A stretch of DNA of 27,060 nucleotides from Carex sylvatica (taxonomy: Eukaryota > Streptophyta > Magnoliopsida > Poales > Cyperaceae). A program made the position numbers and the translations under genes. Below the pieces are notes generated by a model. It saw only the letters and a list, made by a program, of their open reading frames with translations. It did no database searches and was not told the DNA's origin. The stretch covers positions 1 to 27,060 of the forward strand of contig CAXKVR010000837.1 in the NCBI GenBank assembly GCA_964058845.1, given 5' to 3'. Of this stretch, positions 1 through 11,078 are shown one piece after another; the first letter of the stretch is position 1, and each line of letters starts with the position of its first letter.

Positions 1-2027
1 TGGAGATAAATAAATAACTAAAGTTGTTATTATTTTATTATAAATAAATAAATAAACTTGTTATTTTTCATTTGGCATATGGGTTGCCATTCTTAGTAAG
101 TAGACTTTTGCCATGCTCAGTACTCAAGCTTTTAAGTTTATTTGAATCTTTGAACGGCTATGGATGAAAAATTGAGAAATTATCTTATTATAATAAGGAA
201 AAAAGAAAAAAAATTGCTAGTTTTGTAGACAATTAATGTGTGAATGTAAAGTGAGCATAAACATGTATGTTCTTACATGTTTTTTGTATGATATGTTTAG
301 TTGAACTTCGTATTAATTACATGACTCATTGGTGTAAAAGTATAACAGAGTTTTTGAAGAGACAAAATACTTCTAATTTTTTTTTTAAGTGCGCATTATA
401 TTAATTAGATAATATTGAAAAAAAAAGGTTTACATAATTTGGTTTACCTTTTGTTTGAAATATTCAGCATAACTAAGATAATTACATACGCGTTTCTTCC
501 AAAAAAATAAAGAAGAAGATATAATCACATATAAGTTATTGGAGAAAACCTATGTTAAAAAATCATATTCTTTCATTTAAAAAATAATTACAACTAGAGA
601 AAATTATCATTCTATATTCATAAAGGCTCTTGTATCAACCAAAACAAAAGAGAAAAAAATTATCGAAATAGAAGATGCAAAATTATAATTTTCAAATGAC
701 AATCTCATATAGATTTTGGTCTAGTGACGTTGAAAGGGTCTGCTCATCAACTATTTCAAGTCACTCTTCAATTTTCATAGAATTGACATCTGTTCAAATA
801 TCGAACTTCCTCATTTGCTCTAAATCTTTGGCGAAGCTATCCAAAAATTTAACTCTCATTCATAATCAACAGAGCAATTACCTACAAAACATTTGAATTG
901 TTTTCGCATTATAATTGGTTGTAAAATGTATGTAAGTTTAGAAAAGAAATATACGTGAGAGATGCAGAGCAACAACACCAACAGATAACTAACACCGTTT
1001 TGATTTTATATTTTATGAATTTCGGATTTTATCAAACTACCAAAGAATTAGGACAACGCTATGTAGTAAATTAGTGGGCCTTTTTCAAATTCTCCGCCAA
1101 CGCTATGTAGTAACTCAAATTTTGTGTTTAGATGTGGATCATCCGATCAAATTCGATCCAAAATGGAATACACGCAGCATGTCATTTAAAAATTATTTAC
1201 GGAGAGGAAATGATACGGACAATAGAGACTGAACTCGAAGTATGAACTAATATTTTTTAACGTGGATAATTTTTCCTTGATGACTTTTTATTTACCTCCT
1301 GTTATCTAATTATCTCTCGCCTAAATAAAAATTTAAGCCTATGATAAGTGATAAATTACACCTGATAGTCACTACCTGAATATAAAAAAAAAAGAAAAAA
1401 AAGAGAAGATAAGCAATAAATTATTTCAAAAATCACAAAGTTTGCTACCTTAATTTTTTTAGAAAATTGTGTAGGGTTAAAAATTGGGATAGAATGTCTT
1501 TTATGAATATTTAGAGGTAGAAAATGTATTCCTCACTTTTATCTTAAAAAATAGTTGACTGGCTATGCATAATTTTCTATTGCAGAAATGAAGCCTCCAT
1601 CCTCAACTTTCCTAAAAATAAAATTCTTTATTTATGCTATGGTAATATCAATATAAAATAATGTGGTATATTATATTTTAAAATTTATTATCCCGGATTA
1701 CTGTTATTTTGTTTCAATTGATTCATTAATGAACTTCTGCAGCGCTGGACAATTTCCTGACTTTTACATACTAATTTCTTGATAAAAAAAAAATTGTTAT
1801 GAGATGAAATGCTGTTGATAACTGTCACCTAGAATAATTTCAATGCAGCTGGTACTTCACCAAAGCACCCTTTGAATTGTTTGATTACAAATTATTATTG
1901 GAAAGGTTAACACAGCAGATCATCAAAATCACCAGAAGCTACTACAGATTTTAGAAGCACAAAAAGGATTCAGAAATCTGAAATTTAAACCTGCATAATA
2001 ATTTTACTAGTTCTGAGCTCCGAGAGA
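1..2027. other. AT-rich intergenic region, no gene seen
   Basis: Very AT-rich DNA with many A/T homopolymers. It contains the region downstream of the minus-strand CutA gene. The open frame at 675-896 has no family resemblance and no codon character, so I do not call it. I see no terminal inverted repeats or target duplications that would define an element. Confidence 0.6.
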
Positions 2028-3884
2028 TCAATTCGCCTTTGTATTGTTCTTGATCCACTCTAGGTACTTGGTGTTGCCACCTGTAATCGGCATTGCTATC
2101 ACCTCGGGAACACTGCACATATTATTACTAATTATCATTCTATGAAGTCCATGTTGAGGAAATGACACGAAACATGAAATTGTTACAGGAATTTATTTGG
2201 TTCTGTGGCTGAATAGTTATCTGTTCTCTCTTTTGGTTTATATTTGAGATTCACATCCATAGCTAATTTTTTATTGCCAGATTAATGATGAAGAAATTGA
2301 AAATTTTATCTCTGATTTCATATGAAGCTGATTTATCCATTTCCTTTCTATCTTGAAGAGAAATGGCACATAAGCACATTTATATTATTACCTAAAAGAA
2401 GGGCCGAAGTGAACTTTTTAAATAGTTCAGGGGACAAACTTGACCTCTATATAGTTTCCCGGTAAGATTAAGTTTCCCAAATTGCATACCCAATGTGCAA
2501 TTCAAGCACTTGACTAAATAGATCGGTAATTAATAAAAAATTACTAAGGCATACTCATATTCATGGTTGGCTTTGACATGCTCAGTGAGAACAGGTAGAA
2601 GTGATTCCCTTGTTTTTATAATCAGAAGCTCCTCAGAGTCTGTTTGCACCTAATCAACAAAAAGAGCATTGGGGTTAACGGATTTAATTTTACAAAACAA
2701 TAAGAAAGAATGATGCAGTTTCAATTGTTTTTTTTTTTTTCTAACAAGAGGAGAGTTAGGACGTAAAATCTACCTTTCCCTCCCACCAATAAACCGACTC
2801 AATGCCTGAAACAAAGAATATAAAACACAGTTGATGTAGTATGATATAATCTCAAGGTTTTATATTAATTTGGTACCAGTAAACTCTCCCAACTAAATTG
2901 ATAAATTCTTATGTTTTGAAAGAAAAAAGGGTCTATTTTGAGGCTTACCTGGCACTATGTTCACGCATGCAGCAAGCCTTTCCTTGATGATACTATCAGC
3001 AAGTTTCTTGCCTATTACATGGTCGAAACAAAAATAACAATTTATCCATACAAATTAGAAAGACAACTCTAATTAATTCAATTGAACTAAAAAAAAACAG
3101 ACTGATCAATAATGTGCTGTACACATTATCTATTTCAGATATATTAATATTTATTAAATTAAAGACAGTTTAAGACTAGCCTGCCTCTCTGTTAGGGACA
3201 GTAACATAGACAACAATTGAAGGAACTATGGTGGAAGCAGTATCCATTCCAGCCGAGTGAAGAGCTCTGGATGAAGCTTGATTAGAAAATTTTGAACTGC
3301 ACAATTTGTACAATGAATAAATACTCAGATAAACAAAAACAAGGTATAATAAATTAAGATCCAAAACAATAGCTGGTCAATAGATATGTCCGAAACAATA
3401 GCTGGTCAATAAATTATGGTTATTTGATTGTAATTTTCTTTTTCTTTTATTTTCAAAAACAAAATTTCAGACTCTGTAAAACTGACACCACTGGTGTCTC
3501 TTTTAATGAAATCTGAAGGCATGACCTTCACCTTTCTCGTCAAAAAAAGATATGTCCGAAATTCTCGACTGAATCAAACAAGAGCTAATCAATTACTAAT
3601 GGGTTCAGATACAAATAATCTCAGACGAGGAATTACATCTGAGCTAAACCAAATCATTTTAACTTAGATAGAACCACATAATACCCGACGAAAAATAGGT
3701 GAGACTGAGATTGAGCGCACCCCGTCCTGAAGGCTATGGCAGAGAGAGCACCGATGCTTAGCACGCACAGCGCCCGTACTAATGGAGATCGGCGGTGAAG
3801 TAGCGCTACTGGAGAAGAAGTAGAAGCTTCGCGAGTCCTGGCGTAGGAAGTAGAGAGGGGTTTATATAGGCTCAGAATTCGCAT
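2028..3884 (-). CDS. CUTA: CutA divalent-ion tolerance protein, plastid-type, six coding exons
   Basis: Exons (minus strand) are 3884-3685, 3296-3181, 3011-2949, 2805-2774, 2649-2555 and 2112-2028. Joined, they give 591 nt and 196 aa ending at TGA 2030-2028. CutA proteins are small ferredoxin-fold homotrimers linked to copper/divalent-metal tolerance; the Arabidopsis protein is chloroplast-located. Family signature blocks read in order: VPSIVVYVTVPNREAGKK (about residues 91-108), ERLAACVNIVPGIESVYWWEGK, VQTDSEELLIIKTR, HVKANHEYDVPE, and TGGNTKYLEWIKN near the end. The Cys of the AACVN block is present. Residues 1-83 are poor in acids, rich in Ser/Arg/Ala and contain a hydrophobic stretch around residues 37-51, consistent with a transit or anchor sequence. 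Splice sites are canonical except intron 2, which has a GC donor (3180-3179) and an AG acceptor (3013-3012). The 3884 ATG is the only in-frame Met before Met84 and follows a purine-rich leader. It is divergent with the DOMINO1-like gene. Sure of the family; N-terminus less sure. Confidence 0.93.
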
Positions 3885-4344
3885 CTTTTCCTCTTCTTTT
3901 TTTTCTTTTTTCGTTTTCTTTTCTTCTAAAATCGCGTGATCTCTGTCTTGAATCTGATTCTGGTTTTCATTTTGGATTTTGAATGGGATTTTTCTCGACT
4001 TGTAATGGCCCGTCCTATCTAATAAATTGGCCCACTAAAAAGTTTGTGAATCAATTCAGTTCAACAGTGCGAGGGTGGTGGTAAATAAATTTATGGGGAC
4101 CCATTGGCCAGTGTTCAATATCTGTCACAACTCACAAGACTTCGTTCAAACCGTTCGCCGATTACATAACTTCCTTACATAGTGATAGGCCCATAAAGGT
4201 CTCGTTCCTTACATAGTGATAGGCCCATAAAGGCCTCGTTCCCCTTTAAAGGACCAAAAACATCTACTAATAGTAGGGTTTTGGTTTGCGTTCGCGGTTC
4301 TGTCTTTTTATCTGAGTTTTTGTTAGTTAGGGTTTAGCGATACT
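3885..4344. promoter_or_regulatory. Shared divergent promoter between CutA and the DOMINO1-like gene
   Basis: Only 460 bp separate the two start codons, so both core promoters and both 5' leaders lie here. On the plus side are two telo boxes (TAGGGTTT at 4274-4281 and 4328-4335) and site II cores GGCCCA at 4029-4034, 4188-4193 and 4222-4227. Telo box plus site II pairs are known from plant genes for ribosomal, nucleolar and growth-related proteins, which fits the DOMINO1-like gene. On the minus side the DNA just before the CutA ATG is a purine-rich leader (reads as TTTTC/CTTCTT on the plus strand, 3885-3925). No classic TATA box is evident for the plus-strand gene. Confidence 0.65.
4171..4238 (+). 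repeat. 34-bp tandem duplication carrying a site II motif
   Basis: Two adjacent 34-bp units (4171-4204 and 4205-4238) begin TTCCTTACATAGTG and contain GGCCCATAAAGG. They differ at a single base (T versus C near the end of the unit). The duplication doubles the GGCCCA site in the shared promoter at exactly 34-bp spacing, about three helical turns. Confidence 0.9.
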
Positions 4345-6545
4345 ATGGAGGAGGCTGCGATCGAGTCGACTGGAACCGGAGCCCCTTCGGAAACCAACGT
4401 GACAGTAGAAATGGAGGTCGAGAACGTAGTTTCCACTGAGGAAACCAATGGGGCAGAGGGGCAAGCAGAGAAAGCGAACGGTGGAACGAAAAGGGTGCGG
4501 GAAGAGGAGGGAGAAGGAGAAGAGAGTAATTTCAAGAAGGCGAAAGCGGAGAGATCTGTTGAAGAACAAAGACTTGATAAGATTGAGGTTTTTTTTTTTT
4601 TTTTTTTTTTAAATTATACTGTTTTCTTTTCTCTACTTTGATTTCGCAATGATTTGGCACAAGTTAAAATACTATTGTAGTGTACTTTGGATATGTATAG
4701 TTTTGGTAATTAGATTATAACTAGTCCATGGTGTGCCTATAACTGACATATTAAGTAGCACTCAATTTGTTTCTTAAAAACAAATTCTCCCTTATTCATG
4801 TAATAAAAATGGCATTGTATTTTATGGAATGAGATTCCTTCGCAATTGAAAGAAAAAACTTTGAAAAAAAAAGATAGGTAACTTTATAGCCTCATAGGTA
4901 ATTGGACAATGGATAGCCAACCTATTATGTGTATCCTTTGATAATTCAAGGGTCATCAAATTGACTTTTGAAAAGTTATAACAGTATTACATACACCAAA
5001 TGTCATCATCATATATATGAATGATGCATGTTCCTGACAGTTATCTATTCAAACGTGTATTCTCGTACAATTATTGTTAAGATTTCAAGTTAAATAAAAT
5101 TGTTATGGGTCCTGACCCTTGTTATATTCTATCCAATGATGTGCTTAGTAGCTTGTGGTAGGTCTTTAAAAATTGTTCAGGAAGGATATCAAGTGCTGTT
5201 TTTTAAAGGACCTTAACTTAAATCTTTAATTTCTTAAATTCATTTTTAGGAGGAGGAAATTGAAGAGGCACACGCAGAAGAAAGAGACGAAGAGGTAGAA
5301 GAAGGAGAAGAAAAAGGTGAAAAGGAGGATATAAAGGAAGTAAAACTTGGGCCCAAGGTGTTTACATCCTCAGAAGATATGTTCGATTACTTCTTTAAGC
5401 TCCTGCATAACTGGGGTCCCAACATTGATATAAACCAGGTTATTTTTCCTTTTCCTTATTGGTAGTGTATCTTAGCTATTGTTTGTATTATATATACTGA
5501 TCGTATAAAAGTAAGATTCTTTTTGTTTGTTTTAGTATGATTTATAGTGTCTTGTGGCTTATTGGGTCTTAATTAAGTCCCGTGTTCTGTCTCTTTCATA
5601 AAGAAACAATATTTTATATTGAGAACCAATTTATTTGGCAACCCTGACAATTGATCAATGGTTATCAAAATTAAAAAAAAAATATGATTACAGTCATCTT
5701 GTTTATAGTTTAGATTGGTTGCGTATGAAATTTGATGCAATTTTAAAATCGATTGGTAATCCATCAAACTATTTGAAAAATAACTGTTCAGTTATTTATA
5801 ATTGATTGATTGGTGAGCAAAGAATTCCTAAATTGCACCGAATTTGATATACAATATATCTTAATTTTATAAAGAAAATATCTTATATTACCTTTTTAAT
5901 CCTATATTCTTGCTGTCAGTTGTCAATATATTTCATCCTATAAACAAAGGTATTACAAGAAACCCTGAACTGTATTGGAAAAGATTCTTCTTGATGGTTA
6001 TTTGCAATGTTATTTGTCTAGGGCTACAAGCTATTTAAATTGCTCACTTTCTTATCTACCTTTCTATCTTCAACTTTATTGTTTCATATTACCATTAGTG
6101 ATATATCACAACGAGGTCAATTATCCATCACCTATTCAAGTACCAAAAGAATTGAAGAATGCACCAACTGCCGATAAAAAAACTCACCTGTTCTTCTTCA
6201 CTTGTTTTTTTTAATATTTTTTTCCAGTACGAGCAAACGGTATTGATAGACTTGCTAAAGAAGGGGCACAGTGAGCCGGAGAGGAAGATTGGGAAAGGAG
6301 TCGAGGCATTTGAGGTGCGGTTCCACCCAGTGTACAAGAGCAGATGCTTCTTTGTGCGCCGCATTGATGGCTCTGCCGACGACTTTAGCTTCCGCAAGTG
6401 TGTCGATGCCATTATGCCCCTTCCTGACCAGCTCAAGATCAAGCCTAGTGGTGGCGGTAGGTTTAATGGTGGAAGAGGAGGAGGTGGCAGAGGTGGGAGA
6501 GGTGGGAGGGGAGGTCGTAGGGGCCGGGGGCGCGGCAGAGGGTGA
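4345..6545 (+). CDS. EMB514: EMB514/DOMINO1-like nuclear protein with DCL/DUF3223 domain and RGG tail
   Basis: Exons 4345-4587, 5250-5438 and 6228-6545 join in phase 0 to 249 aa. The first third is highly acidic (runs of E) with a basic NLS-like patch KKAKAER at residues 64-70. Residues about 117-210 match the DCL/DUF3223 fold: VFTSSEDMFDYFFKLLHNWG, then YEQTVLIDLLKKGH, GKGVEAFEVRFHPVYKSRCFFV and DDFSFRKCVDAI. Residues 219-249 form an RGG/RG-rich tail typical of RNA-binding nucleolar proteins. In Arabidopsis this family includes DOMINO1/EMB514, a nuclear/nucleolar protein needed for embryo development and proposed to act in ribosome biogenesis, and the plastid rRNA-processing protein DCL. The lack of a transit peptide and the RGG tail favour the nuclear branch. 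Donor 1 is weak, followed directly by a T22 tract (4589-4610). The stop codon lies inside a strong donor-like GGGTGAGTAA. Function is inferred from family. Confidence 0.92.
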
Positions 6546-7114
6546 GTAACTCTTGGGGTTGTCTGATGGTTTTGAATGTGAGTTTATAGGGTTTCTTATT
6601 TTGTCTGGTCAGAGAATTTGTGGATGGATTTGTTCTATGTGTTTTTGGAATTAATTAAATATTATGATGTTTTATTTTCCATTGTTTTTAGTCAGGTAAT
6701 AATCTATTCTGCTTAAATTCTGAGATTAAGGGTCTGTTCGGCAATGGAAATTTTTATGGGAATGGAAATATCATTTTGCCAATTCCCAAGAAAAAATATA
6801 TGGGAATTTTTAGAAGAAAGGTGTTCAGCAAGTATATGGGAATTTAGTTGGGAAGTTCTTTTTGTTCTTTTCACAATTATTTTTTTGTAGAAGATGTTTT
6901 GTTAATATCAAACTCTGTTAAGTACATTGATACAAAGCATCGATTCAGATTAATATAATTGTATATATCATATTCTTTATGAAATATTTAGAAAGAAATA
7001 GGTCTGTTTTCTGTAATTAATGGAAGCAAAAGCAACACGAGGAAATCCCAGCATTCAGTTAAAGGTATTTTGTAGGTACGACTGTATGAGAATGAAACAG
7101 ACTGAATGTTGTTA
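6546..7114. other. 3' region of the DOMINO1-like gene and AT-rich spacer
   Basis: This holds the presumed 3' UTR. No perfect AATAAA follows closely; AT-rich near-matches occur around 6650-6675. At 6732 a GGTCTGTTCGGCAATGG run resembles the terminus of plant hAT-type MITEs, but I cannot find a matching inverted end, so no element is called. Confidence 0.5.
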
Positions 7115-8253
7115 GCTCTTTACCGATTTTTTTTTTTATAAACCATAATTAGAAAATTCATTTTTACCAAACTAACATTACTTTTTTTTTTTTTTTTTGC
7201 AAAAACCATAAGGATCAAAATGACATTTTGGTCCTGCATTTTTTTTGGATAGAAATACCAATTCGGTCCCCATTGATTTTACAGTTTTTTCAACATGCGG
7301 CTACAAAAAATTCCAGACCCCCTTGGATCAAATTGGCAATTCGGTCTCTTGTGGCTTTGAGATTTTATGTGGCCGTGTGTTGAAAAACTTGTGACCAAAT
7401 TTAGTTTTGTAGTATAAATAATTTTTATAGTGTAATTGTAGTAATTGTAGAATTATTTAGTTTGCATGTAGTATAAATCAATTGTTGAATGATTTAATTG
7501 TTTTAGTGTAATTTAGGTTTTTGTAGTGCAATTATTAATTATAGAATTATTTAGTTTGCATGTAGAGTAATTTAACTTTTTGCATGTAGTATAAATCAAT
7601 TGTTGAATGATTTATTTTGTTTAGTGTAATTATTAATTGTAGAATTTTTTAGTTTGCATGTAGAGTAATTTAGCTTTTTATCAATTGTTGAATGATTTAT
7701 TTTTTTTGTGTAATTTAAGTTTATGTAGTGTAATTATTAATTGTAGAATTATTTAGTTTGTAAGTAATTTAACTCTTTGCATATAGCATTAATCAATTGT
7801 TGAATGATTTAATTTTTTTAGTGTAATTTATATTTTTGTAGTGCAATTGTAGAATAATGTAGAGTAATAGAATGTATGTTAATATTTAATTGGGTTTGCA
7901 TGTCATGCATGTCAATATTTAATTGGATTTGCATGTTAATCTTTTTTTTGGAGGGAGGAGGGTATTTAAAAAAAAAATACATGGGACCGAAATGCCAATT
8001 TGGTCCAAGTTGAAAAAACACTGGACCGAAATGGCATCTTGATCCCATGTATTACACCAATGGCCACACTGTTTTTCACGAAAATATGTGAAATCAGTGG
8101 GGACCGAAATAGCACTTTGGTCCCAAAAAAAATTGCGGGGTCGAAATATCATTTCAGTCCTTGTAGTTTATGTAAAAAAAAAAGAAAAAGTAATCATGTT
8201 GGTTCGGTAATTTTTTTTAAAATTATGGTTTATAAAAAAAATTGCTCTTTACC
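7115..8253. mobile_element. Non-autonomous Mutator-like element (1119 bp) with 10-bp target duplication
   Basis: The element spans 7125-8243 and is flanked by perfect 10-bp direct repeats GCTCTTTACC (7115-7124 and 8244-8253). Its ends are long imperfect terminal inverted repeats of roughly 180 bp. The outer end reads T-run then TATAAACCATAATT on the left (to 7150) and AATTATGGTTTATA on the right (8221-8234). Inner matches include ACCAAACTAACAT with ACCGAACCAACAT (reverse complement), and ATTTCGGTCCCCACTGATTT (reverse complement of the right arm) with AATTCGGTCCCCATTGATTT (left, 7260-7280). Long inverted repeats plus a 9-11-bp duplication are the hallmark of Mutator-like elements. The interior has no transposase frame; it carries a degenerate tandem array (7440-7850), so it would depend on a transposase in trans. 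Short open frames in 7818-8257 are arm shadows. Confidence 0.8.
7440..7850. repeat. Degenerate tandem array inside the Mutator-like element
   Basis: Four copies of CAATTGTTGAATGATTTA occur at about 7479, 7597, 7682 and 7794 (spacings near 119, 85 and 112 bp). Between them recur TAGTGTAATT, TTGTAGAATTATTTAGTTTG and GCATGTAGAGTAATTTA in the same order. The units vary by internal deletion, so this is an old subterminal or internal repeat array rather than a fresh microsatellite. Confidence 0.75.
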
Positions 8254-8689
8254 ATAAGTTTATTTTTGTTAATTACCTGAAAGCTGTAACGTCTGGTGCA
8301 AAGGGATATATATTGACAACTAAAGTTTTGACAATGACCATCAATCTCAAAATTTGTTGAAATTGAAAAAATAAAATGGATGCATTATTTATCATTTAGG
8401 TTCATATGTATTAAATTTGGCTGTAGGAAAATAGTCTGCTCATCTATTAAGCGCTTATAAATCAAACTATTACTTTTTCAAATCAGTTTGACTGCAAATT
8501 ATTGAGAGTGTCTTATTGCACTGAATTAGATGCACACTTGTATAAATTATAAAGAAGATATTTATGATTGAAATTTCTTAAAATTGAATGGCTATTATAT
8601 TTCTTTTAGTTATTATGACTGTGAAATAAATAAATTTTCCATATAACCTTAGAACCATTTAGCGATTACATACTTATGGAATTCATCTA
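8254..8689. other. AT-rich spacer, nothing identified
   Basis: No open frame with family resemblance, no inverted termini and no long repeat noticed. Confidence 0.5.
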
Positions 8690-8882
8690 TATCCTCTGCA
8701 TTAACTCAAAAGGGAATCTTTTGAGTTAATACATCTCGATCATCCGATATATTTTAAGATTTGTGTGGATTAAATCCACACTAATATTAAAGGATCTCTA
8801 TATTATAGATAGGAGTCGGATTGGCTCCGTTTAAAATAAAACGGTTGAGATTTGATTAACTTTTGAGTTAATGCAGAGGATA
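8690..8882. mobile_element. MITE, TCCTCTGC family, TA-flanked (copy A)
   Basis: The element is 8692-8880 (189 bp). It begins TCCTCTGCATTAACTCAAAA and ends with the inverse TTTTGAGTTAATGCAGAGGA. Both sides have TA, as expected of Tc1/mariner-type (Stowaway-like) insertion, although a TA pair alone is weak proof. A second subterminal palindrome is present: the left end repeats CTTTTGAGTTAAT at about 8717. The interior includes GTGTGGATTAAATCCACAC, itself a palindrome. It is clearly homologous to the reverse complement of the copy at 20333-20533. Confidence 0.8.
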
Positions 8883-10409
8883 CGCAGACTTAATTATGTC
8901 GGTTCTCGTATGACATGTTCATCACCATACTAATTCATCATGTCAGAGAATCCACTCACAGCACTCAGTGTCAGTTCTCTTGTTTGGGTATAGCCATTCC
9001 TTTGTCTGTGCACATATCTAGCTAGCTAGTATGTTGGTGTATTCTCCACCTCATCTACTCGTCCTTTGCAGTTGGATTGGTACAAATTACAAATTACAAA
9101 ATTGCAAGCCTATTTGTCTTTACTGTTGTGGGTTATACCAATATTCTGTTTTTAGTCTCAGGTTGCGGCTCTGTGTCTCTGTAAGAAGGAAATTACTGGA
9201 ATTAACTTGTATGATAAGTTGATAAGGTTTAGGTTAATACTAATTAACCAATCAAAAGGTGACATCACGCAAGTCGCAAGAGGCATATATAATGACAATC
9301 TGTAGGAGAATTGCTCGATTCACTATTTCTTTACAATCTGTAGGAGAACAGATCGATATAGACATGTTCGTATCTGAGTTTTATTAATAATATTAATATC
9401 ATATGCGAGTTTTAAGCCAGTTACAAAGATATTGACAGAGCTGTTTTATCTTCATGCAGTATACGTAATGGCGGAGCCACATCAACTGCCTACTTCCGAA
9501 TTTTTAATGGACTGGTGAACTGCACCTCGAGTCTATTTACCTTGTAATACTTTCTTTTCAATAAAATGAATGGCAGCTCCTGCCAGTATTTCAAAAAAAC
9601 AGAGAGAGTTAAATTTGGGTGTCCGAACTCCAAGATAATGGCTCAAGTAGAAGTAGCTAGGTCCAGTTGTGCTACACGCGCGCATCTCCATAATTTATGC
9701 ATGAGATTATGGCATGCTTGCCCTCCATTTTAAAAAAGAACCCCACCCCTCGTGTGAGATTTTAGTGAAAGGAGTACGTGCATGCATCTTCTTTTTCTTT
9801 CTCTCTCCACTAATTTTCTATCCTTTTTCTTTTTCTAGTGACTAGTGAGTAGTGAGTAGTGACTGGCTTCTTTCGTTTTAAGCCAGTGCAAATGTTGGTT
9901 TCTACACACTGCGTTATGTGACCTCCTTTGCGTTTGTTTGTTTGTTTGTATTGACGCTTCACTAATGGTGGGCCCACGCTGTCTAACCATTATTATTAAT
10001 GCCAACATTTTATTGGTTAAGGAACATGTGATTTTTATTAGTTCCATTAGGGAAATAAAAACAAATAAATAAAAAGTGTACTTCACTAGCCACACACTCG
10101 CAATGATTAAAGAATGCTTGATGGTCACATGATTTAATTTGTAATAACGAGCCATTAGCCCAATGAAAAAAAATATTTCCTTAATTTTTTAAGAAAAAAT
10201 TAATTCTCCCCGCCTCAAAATGAGGTTAAAGGTTAGAGGGTTTAAAGGCGCGCGTAGGCTTAATGCTACCAAAAGGGTAGACCCGGAATAAGGTTCCTTG
10301 CTAATAACCCCTTCCTCTTTTAATTTGTCCCCTCCACTCTATACAATTAGACAATGAAAGGCTAATGAGAGTACGTACTTATTGATTCAGACTGGTTCCC
10401 ATGCATGTA
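8883..10409. other. Intergenic region without a supported gene
   Basis: Mixed AT-rich DNA. A 16-bp direct repeat ACAATCTGTAGGAGAA occurs at about 9294 and 9333. Open frames at 9031-9222 and 9835-10155 show no family resemblance. There is a pyrimidine-rich stretch at 9788-9838. No transposon ends could be paired. Confidence 0.5.
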
Positions 10410-10573
10410 CCAATTGCCAGTGGCGGAACCAAGGGGGTGCGAGCAGGGGCCAGGCACCCCCCATTAAATCCGATTTGCTTAATTAAAATACTGTGCACCA
10501 AAGAAGTAATGTTCATGTGGCACCTCTCAAACTTATCAAATGAATGCCTCCTGGTTCCGCTCCTGCCAATTGC
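10410..10573. mobile_element. hAT-type MITE with 8-bp target duplication CCAATTGC
   Basis: The element is 10418-10565 (148 bp). Its ends are CAGTGGCGGAACCA and TGGTTCCGCTCCTG, an imperfect terminal inverted repeat of the CAG-GGCGGA class. It is flanked by perfect CCAATTGC at 10410-10417 and 10566-10573; 8-bp duplications are typical of the hAT superfamily. It is too small to encode anything and the open frames across it are incidental. Confidence 0.88.
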
Positions 10574-11078
10574 GGTGCGATAATTTGTGTCGTTAACTAT
10601 ATATATATATATATTGAGCAAGCTAGATATCAATACAGCTTGATCCATTTTAATATAGCAATTGCATTTTTATTGATGAAATATGCAAATTTATTATAAA
10701 TAACAACTATATTTATTAGATGGAACCATTGCAAGTATTACTTTTACACTAATAAGCTACCATTTGATTATCTTATTACTAACCTCATAATTTGATAAGT
10801 ACCAATTTTTAAGTAAATCAAAATACTAATGAAATGAGTAAGTCATAATTGTTAAGGCTTGTTTGTCAGCCATCCTTTTGGAGTAGTGGAAAATCACGCT
10901 ACTTTGGCTGAAAATAAATGTCAAAATATTATTATATTGTTATCAATACTTTTGTTGTTAATATTATTATTATCATTCATTATATCATAATTATCATTAT
11001 CATGCATTCCACCATTCTGGCATTCTGATGGACCGGAATGATCTCCATATAGTTAGGTTATCGTACTTCATGAAGTTA
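10574..11078. other. AT-rich spacer with short AT microsatellite
   Basis: An (AT)n run lies at about 10600-10613. The rest is AT-rich with TTATTATTATCATT-type low-complexity sequence around 10930-11000. No gene or paired transposon end seen. Confidence 0.5.

Noticed and set aside
675..896. 73-codon frame in the left flank
   Set aside because: No motif, no family resemblance, AT-rich random character.
4323..4569. Antisense frames of 70-80 codons across the first DOMINO1-like exon
   Set aside because: They mirror the acidic coding exon on the other strand and have no independent support.
7818..8257. Frames of 76-85 codons in the right arm of the Mutator-like element
   Set aside because: They lie in imperfect inverted repeats, overlap each other on both strands and resemble no protein family.
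9835..10155. 106-codon minus-strand frame
   Set aside because: No recognisable domain, and composition matches the surrounding intergenic DNA.
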